From contig CAVPRU010000003.1 in NCBI GenBank assembly GCA_963707875.1, forward strand, positions 1 through 64,000: a DNA stretch of 64,000 bases. Direction: 5' to 3'. The translations under genes and the position numbers were made by a program. The stretch is from SZUA-320 sp963707875. GTDB lineage: Bacteria > Gemmatimonadota > Gemmatimonadetes > Gemmatimonadales > GWC2-71-9. Under the pieces are notes generated by a model. The model ran no database searches and was not told the DNA's origin. It saw nothing but the letters and a program-made list of their open reading frames with translations. Below are positions 41,577 to 49,771 of the stretch, one piece after another; within the stretch, counting starts at the first letter, position 1, and each line of letters opens with the position of its first letter.

Positions 41577-41821
41577 TTCTTCCCGGACCGATCCCGGGCG
41601 GCCTGCTCGTCGCGCTTCACATCGCGGTAGACACTCAGGAAGCCGAGCCCGGCACCGCCCAGGGTCCCCACCAGGGTGAAGAGGGGGATCGTTCCGAGCC
41701 GCCGATCGAGCCAGATCCCGGCCAGGGAAAAAACCACAATCCCGGCCGCGAACTTGAGCCCGACCGCGAAGTACTTCTGGCCCAAGGCCATTCCTGGGTT
41801 GGGCCCTGGATTGTCCCCCAT
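41573..41821 (-). CDS. AtpZ-like protein
   Basis: An 82-aa protein from ATG 41821 with two membrane helices (AVGLKFAAGIVVFSLAGIWLDRRLG and LFTLVGTLGGAGLGFLSVYRDVKR). The WLDRRLGT turn and GAGLGF stretch match AtpZ/F0F1-ATPase-associated small proteins. It overlaps the AtpI-like gene by four bases and opens the atp gene set. Divergent from moxR, with the promoters sharing 113 nt. Confidence 0.78.
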   Translation of the reverse strand: MGDNPGPNPGMALGQKYFAVGLKFAAGIVVFSLAGIWLDRRLGTIPLFTLVGTLGGAGLGFLSVYRDVKRDEQAARDRSGKK

Positions 41822-41934
41822 GGCAGCCCCAAAACTACCGGCTTGTGAAAATATGCGCAAGCAACCGATCGGCTCCCGAAACCGTAGGTTGGGGGCTAGC
41901 TTACGCCCTCACCCGCCTGGAGAATATCGCCCCG

Positions 41935-42963
41935 ATGGCCAGTCCCCGAATCACCTCGGCCCCGCTCGACGACGTCAAGCAGCTCGCCCGCCTGTCCCGG
42001 GCGGTGCAGGAGATGCGGCATCAGGTGGCCGGCCGGATCGTCGGGCAGCAGGAGGTGGTGGACGGGGTCCTGACGGCGCTCCTGGGCGGGGGTCACGCCC
42101 TCCTGGTCGGGGTTCCGGGCCTGGCCAAGACCCTGCTGATCCAGACCGTCTCCGAGGCGCTGGAGCTGTCGTTCAACCGGGTCCAGTTCACCCCCGACCT
42201 GATGCCGGGCGACATCACCGGCACCGAGATCGTGGAGGAGGAGCACGGCACCGGCCGGCGGGTCTTCCGGTTCATCGAGGGGCCGATCTTCGCCAACGTG
42301 GTGCTGGCCGACGAGATCAACCGGACCCCGCCCAAGACCCAGGCCGCCCTGCTCCAGGCGATGCAGGAGCACCAGGTGACCGCGGCGGGGAAGACCTACC
42401 CCCTGCCCGACCCGTTCTTCGTGCTGGCCACCCAGAACCCGATCGAGCAGGAGGGGACCTATCCGCTGCCCGAGGCGCAGCTCGACCGGTTCATGTTCGA
42501 GCTGCGGGTCGACTACCCGACCCGGGCGGAGGAGGAGACGATCGTCGAGCAGACCACCGGGTCGCGGGAGGTGCAGATCGAGCCGGTGCTCGACGCCGAG
42601 ACGCTGCGGGACCTCCAGGGCCTGGTGCGGCGGATTCCGGTCTCGAAGAGCCTGATCGCGGCGGCGGTCAAGCTGGTCCGGATGACTCGGCCCGGCGATT
42701 CCAGTGCGCCGCCGCTGGTGAGGGAGTTCGTCGAGTGGGGGGCCGGGCCCCGGGCGTCGCAGTATCTGGTGCTGGGGGCCAAGGCCCGGGCGGCGCTCGA
42801 TGGGCGGCCAATGGCCGACCTGGAGGATGTCCGGGCGGTGGCGCCGGCGGTGATGCGGCACCGGGTGGTGGCCAATTTCGCGGCCGAGGCGGCCGACCGG
42901 TCCAGCGAGGACATCGTGCTGGAGCTGATTGCCAACCGGTCGTGGGAGTCGGCCACGGGCTGA
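41935..42963 (+). CDS. MoxR-type AAA+ ATPase
   Basis: A 342-aa AAA+ protein. Walker A appears as GVPGLAKT (GxPGxxKT form), then FTPDLMPGDITGTE, Walker B LADEINR, PPKTQAALLQAMQE and sensor 1 ATQNPIEQEGTYPLPEAQLDRF. MoxR proteins remodel partner enzymes, typically with a VWA-domain protein. No VWA, DUF58 or transglutaminase gene follows here, so the partner must be elsewhere. ATG 41935 is preceded by GGAG. Confidence 0.92.
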   Translation: MASPRITSAPLDDVKQLARLSRAVQEMRHQVAGRIVGQQEVVDGVLTALLGGGHALLVGVPGLAKTLLIQTVSEALELSFNRVQFTPDLMPGDITGTEIVEEEHGTGRRVFRFIEGPIFANVVLADEINRTPPKTQAALLQAMQEHQVTAAGKTYPLPDPFFVLATQNPIEQEGTYPLPEAQLDRFMFELRVDYPTRAEEETIVEQTTGSREVQIEPVLDAETLRDLQGLVRRIPVSKSLIAAAVKLVRMTRPGDSSAPPLVREFVEWGAGPRASQYLVLGAKARAALDGRPMADLEDVRAVAPAVMRHRVVANFAAEAADRSSEDIVLELIANRSWESATG

Positions 42964-43067
42964 CGAATCGTCCCGGTATTCTCACAACTTCTTCATGGAG
43001 CGGGATGTATCTAGCTGGCAATCGACGACGATTGCCGGTCTGGACCATCTCTTTGGAGGCCTTCGCA

Positions 43068-43616
43068 ATGAAAGCCCAAGCCCTGCCTGTGTTCCTGTTC
43101 TCGCTTCTGCTGGCGGCGCCCGCCTGTGCACCGGCTCCCGAGGCCGGCTCGGACAACCCATCGGCCGCCAGCGTGAGCGGGCAGCTGGCGGTGGACGAGT
43201 CGGGCTCTACGCCGAGCATTGCCCGGATCGCGTCGGACTCGAAGGACCACACCACCCTGGTCGCGGCCCTCAAGGCGGTCAACTGGCTGGACGCCCTGGC
43301 CAACCCGGGGCCGTTCACGGTCTTTGCGCCGGTCAACGCCGCGTTTGACGCGCTGCCGGCGGGGACGGTGGAGAATCTGCTCAAGCCGGAGAACGCGGCC
43401 CAGCTGCGGGGGATCCTGCTGCACCATGTGCTGGTCTCGGCGTACAACCCGGAGGATCTGGTGGACGGGATGAGCTTGGGGATGCTGGAGGGGGGCCCGA
43501 CCACGGTGACGCGGACCGGGGATCAGATCGTGGTGGACGGGGCCAAGGTGGTGGGCCAGGTGCGGGCCGGGAACGGCTGGGTCTATGTGCTGGACGCGGT
43601 GTTGTTGCCCAAGTAG
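43068..43616 (+). CDS. Fasciclin-domain lipoprotein
   Basis: A 182-aa protein from ATG 43068 with GGAGG nine bases upstream. Signal LFSLLLAAPAC gives a lipobox with acylated Cys near residue 17, followed by a Ser/Pro-rich linker. The FAS1 domain covers residues 45-182: HTTLVAALKAVNWLDAL, the H1 box GPFTVFAPVNAAFDALP, HHVLVSAY and the ending NGWVYVLDAVLLPK. FAS1 domains mediate adhesion. A strong terminator follows. Confidence 0.88.
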   Translation: MKAQALPVFLFSLLLAAPACAPAPEAGSDNPSAASVSGQLAVDESGSTPSIARIASDSKDHTTLVAALKAVNWLDALANPGPFTVFAPVNAAFDALPAGTVENLLKPENAAQLRGILLHHVLVSAYNPEDLVDGMSLGMLEGGPTTVTRTGDQIVVDGAKVVGQVRAGNGWVYVLDAVLLPK

Positions 43617-43638
43617 TCGGCCGTAAACCAGGGGGAAG

Positions 43639-43680
43639 ATCCCCCGGCTGGCGAGGACGCGGGCCGGGGGATTGTCTTGT
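43639..43680 (+). terminator. Terminator after fasciclin gene
   Basis: ATCCCCCGGC (43639-43648) pairs exactly with GCCGGGGGAT (43663-43672), then TGTCTTGT. The stem is ten pairs with a 14-nt loop, placed 22 nt after the stop. The rest of 43681-43799 should hold the promoter of the large regulator; I identify no boxes with confidence. Confidence 0.8.
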
Positions 43681-43799
43681 CTGGAATCGTCCGATTCCCG
43701 GCCACCCAGGATACCTCTCAAAGAGCTCCGGTCTAGCGGGCGGTTTCTTTTGAGAGTTTGTTAAGACCCGCCGACCATCATCGCGGCGAGGTCGAGACC

Positions 43800-46700
43800 A
43801 TGCGACGCCGGAACTACCTCTTCTGTCTGGGTACGCCACGCCTTGAAAATGGGGCCGGGGAGGAAGTGCGACTGGGCACTCGCAAGCACCTCGCCCTGCT
43901 GGTCTACCTCGCGGTCGAGCCCATCGCCCACCGTCGTGACTGGCTGATCGAGCTGCTGTGGCCAGCCTCCGACGGGCGCACCGGCCGCCAGTCTCTCGCC
44001 ACCGCGCTCAGTCTCTTCAGGGCGCGGCTGGGGCGGGAGGCCGTGGCAGCCGATACCCATGCGGTCCAACTCATCCCCGGATCAGTCGAAGTCGACGTGG
44101 ACCGGCTTCTCTCCGACCAGATCCTGGCGACCGACGCTCGTTCTGCCATCGACCTGGATGGGTTCCTGAACGAGTTCGAGATCCACGATGCTCCGGAATT
44201 TGGGATGTGGCGGGATCGCCAGCGGACCCGCCTCCTCCCGCGCATCAAGGCGGGGTTGGTCACCCTGATGGATCAGGCCCGACGGTCAGGGGACATTGGC
44301 CGACTCGGGCGCTACGGCGACAGGCTGCTGGCGCTTGATGACCTGACCGAGGAGGGCATTCGAGCGCAGATGGAGGTGAGCGCCTTCGCGGGGGACCGGC
44401 TGACGGCCATCCGGATCTACGACGAGTGGTCTCAGCGGTTGCTCAGGGAACTCGGCGCGACCCCGTCCCGGCAGCTTGACGGGATGGCCGTCCGTCTCAG
44501 GCGACGAGTCTGGGAGAGGCCCCGATCATCGGTGGTCCCAGAGGTTCGCACCGAGGAGTGGCGGGATCGACCGTTTTGCGGCCGGACTCGCGAGTACCGG
44601 GCGATCTATGATCTGTGGGAAGGGGTCAAGACCGCTCGACCATGCCATGTCCTGATCGTGGGGGAGAGCGGAGTCGGAAAGACGACCCTGATCGATCGCC
44701 TGGCCACCTCCCTGGCCATGGAAGGAGCGGCGGTGGCCCGAGTTCGCTGCTTCGAGATGGAGCGGAGCATTCCGTACGCCGCGTTGGCCAGCGGGCTGGG
44801 CCGGCTCATTGACCAACCAGGCGCTGCGGCCACCAGTCCAGCATCGCTGGCAGAAATCGCCCGGTTCGTTCCGGAAACCAGGACGAGGTTTCCGGATCTG
44901 CCGGCCCCGGTCCATGCTCCCGGGGAATCCACCCGGATTCAGTTCGCTGAAGCGGTCCTGGAGCTGCTCACAGCGGTGATGGAAGAGCAACCGGTGGTGC
45001 TGGTGATCGATGACTACCACATCGCTGATGAGGCCAGTCTCACCGTCCTGCATATGCTGATCCGGCGGCTCCCGGATCGACCGCTCATGGTGCTGCTCAG
45101 TGCGCGGCCCCTGCTGCCCCCAGATGGAGGTGCGGCGCGGATTCGGGACGGAGCCGAGCGACTGGGGTTGACGGAGATGACCTTGGGGCCGATGCCCCTG
45201 GAGGAGGGCAACGAGTACCTGGACACCCTGGTACGGGACCTGCCTTCGGCACCGAGTCTGGCGGAGCGCAGGATCCTGCTCGGAACCTCGGGTGGATTCC
45301 CGCTGGCCCTGGAACACCTGGTGGCCGACTGGACCAGGCGGGGCTCGGCCTCGCTGGCCCTGTCCCTGGGCGGAATGAGCCCGGACCTCCCGAGCCTCCC
45401 GGGTGGCACCTATCACCGCCTGGCCGGTTCGCTGACCGATTCGCTGAGCCCCCTGGCCAGGTTGGTCCTGGGAATGGCAGCGATCCTGGATCGACGGATT
45501 GGCGAGCTGCCGCTGTATGCGCTGGTGGGAGTCAGCGTGCCCCAGGCCCTGGCGGGGATCGCGGAACTGGTTGCCAAAGGCACAATGCGGGACGCCGGGG
45601 GTGGGTTGGAGTTCACCAGCCCGATGATCCGGGCGAGTGCCTACCTGGACGTTCCCGGAATCCTGCGTCAGACCGTGCACAGTCAGGTCGCCGACATTCT
45701 GCTTGCGCGGGATGCCGAGGGCGAGGACCTCCCGGGGCTCGAAGTGGCCTGGCACTGCGTCCGCGGGGGCCGGAGCGATCGGGTCGCGCCGTTCCTGTTG
45801 CGCGGTGCACGCGAGGCGATGATCGGCGGTGCCCCCCACGAGGCCGAATTGGCCCTCCGATCCGGGTTGCCGCTGCTCCGGGGCATGGACCGATCTCGCG
45901 GCCTCGTCCTGCTGGCTGAGGTCGCCAACGATCTTTCCCTATGGCAGGAATCGCTGGATGCCATAGCCATGGTGGAGGTCGTGGATGAACAGGTGCAGGC
46001 CGCGATCACCGTATGGACTACGATGGCCAACGACCGTCTGGGCAGGTTCGCCCCGGACGAACAGCGGGTCGCTGCGGCCACCTTGGCAGGAATCGTCCAC
46101 CACCCGGACACTCCAACTGTGGTTCGACTTGAGGCCTGCCACGTGCTGGCCGGCATCGTCGAGTCACTCGGTACCGATCCGGGCTGGAACAGCCTGCTCG
46201 ACACGATCTCGAAAAACCGCCCCAGTGAAGACGACACGTATGGCACGGCCAAGTGGCTCGTCACTGAGGCCAGGCTGCACTATACGGTCGGCAATCTGTC
46301 GGGCGCACTCTCTCGGCTGCGTGAGGCCGAATCTGTTCTCGAACGAACGCTCCCGCTCAGCAAGTTCCTCGCATTCGCCAGGTTGGGTATTGGCGCTGTC
46401 GAGTGCGCCATGGGCAACTACTCCCAAGCTCTGGGGCCCACCCACTTGGCCTATAGGGCAGGAATCCGGCTCGACAGCAAGGACCTCGTGTTCCGCACGG
46501 CAACGAACATGGCCTTGATCGCCATGCGACTTGGCACTTACGACGAGTCGGTGAGTTGGGCGGACCTCGCACTTTCCGGGGCAAATCAGGTGTCTTCCCC
46601 CAAAGCTTTGATCGATACCGCCTATTTCAAGTCAGCGGCCCTGATTCACCTCGGCAGGAAGGAGAACGCCCTCGGCACTATCCGCTCCGCGTTGTCCCGT

Positions 46701-47156
46701 GTCAAGCAGAATGGGTTCGACCGGTTGGAGGCGATGGGTCAATTGCGCCTGGCGGACATTCAAGTCCTCCTAGGTCGTCGCAGGGACGCCCTTCGAACCG
46801 CCACCAACGCGGTTGCACGCGACCCAACCTCGGGTTCGATCGCCCGACATCACGGATTGGTGGCAAGGTGGAGCGCGATTCTGGCCGTCGAGAGCGGACG
46901 GCCGGAATCGTGTCACTCGTTGCTGACGTCGCTGTGGCGCGCCTCAGAGAGCCTCGACGCGATCGATCGCGTGGAGCTACTCATGGCATCAGAAATTGCA
47001 GGGTTGAGACTGGAGAGTGCTGGCGAAGGTGTGGCCCTCGCCCGGAAAATGATCGCTCGCTTGCCCGCCCCCACCCTGTACCACTTAGGCCGGCTTACCT
47101 CGTCAAGGACAAGGAGTTCCCAGGCTATTGCGCCCCGATGCAGCCGTCGGCCATAG
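43800..47156 (+). CDS. Large BTAD / AAA ATPase / TPR transcriptional regulator
   Basis: An 1118-aa protein from ATG 43800. Residues 1-95 form a winged-helix-like DNA-binding region (GTRKHLALLVYLAVEP, LIELLWPASDGRTGRQSLATALSLFRARLG). Residues about 96-245 form a bacterial transcriptional activation domain with helical repeats (LGRYGDRLLALDDLTEEGIRAQMEV). A NACHT/AAA-type ATPase follows: Walker A VGESGVGKTT near 286, Walker B VVLVIDDYHIAD near 400. From about 680 on, TPR-like helical repeats (ALRSGLPLLRGM, ALGTIRSALSRV) extend to the end. This is the SARP/MalT-like signal-transducing regulator plan. Targets and ligand are unknown. Its 3' third is AT-richer than the 5' part. Confidence 0.87.
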   Translation: MRRRNYLFCLGTPRLENGAGEEVRLGTRKHLALLVYLAVEPIAHRRDWLIELLWPASDGRTGRQSLATALSLFRARLGREAVAADTHAVQLIPGSVEVDVDRLLSDQILATDARSAIDLDGFLNEFEIHDAPEFGMWRDRQRTRLLPRIKAGLVTLMDQARRSGDIGRLGRYGDRLLALDDLTEEGIRAQMEVSAFAGDRLTAIRIYDEWSQRLLRELGATPSRQLDGMAVRLRRRVWERPRSSVVPEVRTEEWRDRPFCGRTREYRAIYDLWEGVKTARPCHVLIVGESGVGKTTLIDRLATSLAMEGAAVARVRCFEMERSIPYAALASGLGRLIDQPGAAATSPASLAEIARFVPETRTRFPDLPAPVHAPGESTRIQFAEAVLELLTAVMEEQPVVLVIDDYHIADEASLTVLHMLIRRLPDRPLMVLLSARPLLPPDGGAARIRDGAERLGLTEMTLGPMPLEEGNEYLDTLVRDLPSAPSLAERRILLGTSGGFPLALEHLVADWTRRGSASLALSLGGMSPDLPSLPGGTYHRLAGSLTDSLSPLARLVLGMAAILDRRIGELPLYALVGVSVPQALAGIAELVAKGTMRDAGGGLEFTSPMIRASAYLDVPGILRQTVHSQVADILLARDAEGEDLPGLEVAWHCVRGGRSDRVAPFLLRGAREAMIGGAPHEAELALRSGLPLLRGMDRSRGLVLLAEVANDLSLWQESLDAIAMVEVVDEQVQAAITVWTTMANDRLGRFAPDEQRVAAATLAGIVHHPDTPTVVRLEACHVLAGIVESLGTDPGWNSLLDTISKNRPSEDDTYGTAKWLVTEARLHYTVGNLSGALSRLREAESVLERTLPLSKFLAFARLGIGAVECAMGNYSQALGPTHLAYRAGIRLDSKDLVFRTATNMALIAMRLGTYDESVSWADLALSGANQVSSPKALIDTAYFKSAALIHLGRKENALGTIRSALSRVKQNGFDRLEAMGQLRLADIQVLLGRRRDALRTATNAVARDPTSGSIARHHGLVARWSAILAVESGRPESCHSLLTSLWRASESLDAIDRVELLMASEIAGLRLESAGEGVALARKMIARLPAPTLYHLGRLTSSRTRSSQAIAPRCSRRP

Positions 47157-47217
47157 GAAGTGCCTCACTGACAATATCGGTGGATTCCTAGAATCCTATC
47201 CAATGGGTTTCCAGTAC

Positions 47218-48705
47218 CTAGTCGCCGGAGTTAAGACGACGGCTCACAAAAAAACTCCCGTGTGACCGCAAGGACACTGGCTTCGAAAGGGAAGGAAGTT
47301 CATCGTTGGTCAGCGGAGCGTCTTGAGTTGTGGCAAGGCGGCGAATGGATACTGAGCTCACGACCCTGTCAACAAGGGCAGGATCAAACTGGGTACCGCG
47401 GTGTTTCTGTAGCTCGGCGATAACTACGTCGAAGCCGAGGGGCTTGCGGTATGGCCGTTCGGTGGTCATAGCATCAATCGTATCAGCGACCATGATGATT
47501 CGCGCTCCCATTGGGATTCGGTCGCCAGCTACGCCATCAGGATACCCGAGACCGTCCCATCGTTCATGGTGATGGCGTACCGCTGCCTGAACGGTCCCAT
47601 GGAAGTGGCTAAACATCGCCACCAACTCCTCGCTCTTAGCCGCATGGGTCTTCATGACCTCCCATTCCTCCGGAGTTAGTTTCCCTTCCTTTGACAGGAG
47701 AGGGGCAAACTCGGCATGGATCTTCCCCACATCGTGCATCAGGGCGGCGTTCTCCACCTCCGCCACCAACTCGTCTGAAAGCCCAACATCCCTTGCAATG
47801 GTCCGCGAAAGAACGGCAACTCGACGAGAATGACCACTCGTATAGGGATCACGCGCCTCAATGGACTTGACCATCATGGCGAGCTGCTCGCGCATGTTCT
47901 GCTCAAGCTTCGCGTGGGCCGCGTCCAGTTCGTCATACAGGCCCTGGAGAGTGTTGAGCTTCCCATAGACGTGCTTAACAAGAATGATCGGCAGGAAGAC
48001 CGCCATGAATCCAAGTCGGGCAAATCCGTGGAATGAATCGAAGATCGTGTAGAACCACGCGACGATGATCGCCAAGCCTGAGGCTGCGATGTCGTAGCCA
48101 AGTACCCATAGAGTGTTTGTCTGCCACACCTCCAAGAACTGACGGCCGCTGCTCAGAGCAACGGCCAGACTGACCGCCATCGAGTTGAACAAGAAGTAGA
48201 TTACAGCCGCGGCGCCAAAGCTGATCAGATCAGTCGCGACAGTCTCAAACCCGGGCGTGCTACTAACGCCAGAAAGACCACCGACGGAGGCGAGTTCGAA
48301 CAATGAGAAGGGGACGGCTCCCCCGAGCAAGCGATACATCCCGCCCGCGAGAAGAACTGAGAGAACTTTTTGGCTTGAGTTGAAGACCACCTTCTGTGCC
48401 TCGCGCCGCCCAACTACTTGGCCGACGAACGATGCCAATAGCGTCAAGTTCGCGGCCCAAAACGGGCCGAACAGGATGATGGCAGCAAAGTGGACGAGGA
48501 AGATGATCGACCCGCTGGCACCACCACTCCGTAGCTGGGTACTCGAGACCTCAAGCAGGATTCCCACGAGACCAAGTATCGCGAAGCCCCACCAGTCGAT
48601 ACTCGGCGGACCTGACGCCCAAGTTCCTGCGAGAGCCAAGACGCTCGACAGGCCCATTGCGGCGACATAGATAGTGATCCCATCACGAACGCGTGTGCCT
48701 GCCAT
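47218..48705 (-). CDS. Membrane HD-GYP cyclic-di-GMP phosphodiesterase
   Basis: A 495-aa protein with an N-terminal membrane sensor of about seven helices (residues 10-250) and a coiled linker (ELDAAHAKLEQNMREQLAMMVKSIEARD). The HD-GYP domain has GHSRRVAVLSR, the HD pair in ALMHDVGKIHAEF, and HHHERWDGLGYPDGVAGDRIPMGARI containing the GYP triplet, followed by DAMTTERPYRKP. All metal ligands are present, so cyclic-di-GMP hydrolysis is expected. No Shine-Dalgarno is visible before ATG 48705, though a micro-ORF with a strong one is 34 nt upstream. AT-richer than its neighbours. Confidence 0.92.
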   Translation of the reverse strand: MAGTRVRDGITIYVAAMGLSSVLALAGTWASGPPSIDWWGFAILGLVGILLEVSSTQLRSGGASGSIIFLVHFAAIILFGPFWAANLTLLASFVGQVVGRREAQKVVFNSSQKVLSVLLAGGMYRLLGGAVPFSLFELASVGGLSGVSSTPGFETVATDLISFGAAAVIYFLFNSMAVSLAVALSSGRQFLEVWQTNTLWVLGYDIAASGLAIIVAWFYTIFDSFHGFARLGFMAVFLPIILVKHVYGKLNTLQGLYDELDAAHAKLEQNMREQLAMMVKSIEARDPYTSGHSRRVAVLSRTIARDVGLSDELVAEVENAALMHDVGKIHAEFAPLLSKEGKLTPEEWEVMKTHAAKSEELVAMFSHFHGTVQAAVRHHHERWDGLGYPDGVAGDRIPMGARIIMVADTIDAMTTERPYRKPLGFDVVIAELQKHRGTQFDPALVDRVVSSVSIRRLATTQDAPLTNDELPSLSKPVSLRSHGSFFVSRRLNSGD

Positions 48706-48739
48706 AAGAGTGAGCGGGAGAGAAACCGCCTAGACCGGG

Positions 48740-48814
48740 TTAACCCCAAGCTTGGGTCTCCGCCATAAACATGTTGGCGAAGAATTCAAGTACTGCGGCG
48801 AACCAATAAATCAC
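48740..48814 (-). CDS. 24-codon micro-ORF upstream of the HD-GYP gene
   Basis: A GTG at 48814 lies nine bases after GGGAGGTG, an almost ideal ribosome-binding site in a window where many genes have weak ones. The frame encodes 24 residues starting MIYWFAAVLEFF, with a hydrophobic first two-thirds and ending AETQAWG, then TAA. The strong site, placement 34 nt before a gene that lacks one, and membrane-like character suggest a leader or small membrane peptide. It could still be chance. Confidence 0.45.
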   Translation of the reverse strand: MIYWFAAVLEFFANMFMAETQAWG

Positions 48815-48975
48815 GGTGCGTCACCTCCCTTCGTGTTGCTCATTACCTCTTGAAGGGACAGGCGTCCGCTAGGGCCTGTCTGACGCTCCGCTGGGTGGTT
48901 CCGCTGACTCCGCTAGCACCCGGTCTCGGTGATCTCTCTCCCTATTTGCTCCTTTCTTTTCTGTTCTCTCGACGG

Positions 48976-49767
48976 CTACGAAGCCCGCCGAGCCTGGACC
49001 CACCGATTGGTGGCGTCCATCACGGCCAGTACGGCCGCCTGTTCCGCATTGTCGCGCACTTCGGCGGTCCCGGTCAGGGTCATCGACTCCCGACCCCCCA
49101 TCCCGCGGACCACCGCCAGCACCACGGTCCGCTCGAGTTCCGCCACGATCTTGGCTCCCTCGAGCATCAGCGAATGCCGGGACACCGACTGCTCCAGCAC
49201 CGCCACCGTGGCCCGCGCCGCGCCCTCCACCCGGGCCCGCTGGGTATCGGCCACTTCCTCCGACCCGGTCAGCTGCTGCCCGTCGATCGACAGGGTCACC
49301 TCGATCCTGACCCGATGACCCCGCTCGGCAGGCGACACGGTCAGCCCCTCGAACAGGATGTTCCGCTTGAGCGACGCCTCCCGCACCGCCTCCCGCTCCA
49401 GCGCCTCGATCGGCCGGACATCCGCGGTCTGCGCCACGCTGATCTTCCGGTGGTCGACCTTGAGCCCCAGCTGCGCCAGCAATGCCGACTCGACATTCCG
49501 GACGATCTGCTTGGCCTGCAACCCCGGCTGCGCCAGGATGTGGATCTCCGAGACCTCGCCCAGCGGGGTGGTCACCACCCGGGCCGAGAGGATGCCCTCC
49601 AGGCTGGTGAGCAGATTCTCCGCCCGCCGCGCCCCCCAGGGGTCATGCAGGCTGTCGGGTCCCGCGCCGGGCAACACTCCGCCCGCCGGTCCGCCGACCG
49701 GATCCCGGCGCACCACGTTGGGCCCGGTCACGCGCTCGCCCCCATGACGACTACCTTCATCAGCCAC
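48976..49767 (-). CDS. Unrecognised 263-aa protein linked to a GGDEF gene
   Basis: A protein starting at GTG 49767, four bases after the Fe-S/GGDEF gene, hence certainly cotranscribed with it. The first 40 residues are Gly/Pro-rich and probably disordered. The rest is two alpha/beta repeats: residues 48-110 (NLLTSLEGILSARVV through QIVRNVESALLAQLGLKVDHRKISVAQ) and about 120-263 (LEREAVREASLKRNILFEGLTVSPA, EEVADTQRARVEGAARATVAVLEQS). No membrane segment or signal peptide. I do not recognise the family. Position suggests a partner or effector of the diguanylate cyclase. Confidence 0.75.
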   Translation of the reverse strand: MADEGSRHGGERVTGPNVVRRDPVGGPAGGVLPGAGPDSLHDPWGARRAENLLTSLEGILSARVVTTPLGEVSEIHILAQPGLQAKQIVRNVESALLAQLGLKVDHRKISVAQTADVRPIEALEREAVREASLKRNILFEGLTVSPAERGHRVRIEVTLSIDGQQLTGSEEVADTQRARVEGAARATVAVLEQSVSRHSLMLEGAKIVAELERTVVLAVVRGMGGRESMTLTGTAEVRDNAEQAAVLAVMDATNRWVQARRAS

Positions 49768-49771
49768 TCCC

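Noticed and set aside
48815..48975. A cyclic-di-GMP (GEMM) riboswitch ahead of the HD-GYP locus
   Set aside because: The conserved GEMM boxes could not be located on the minus strand.
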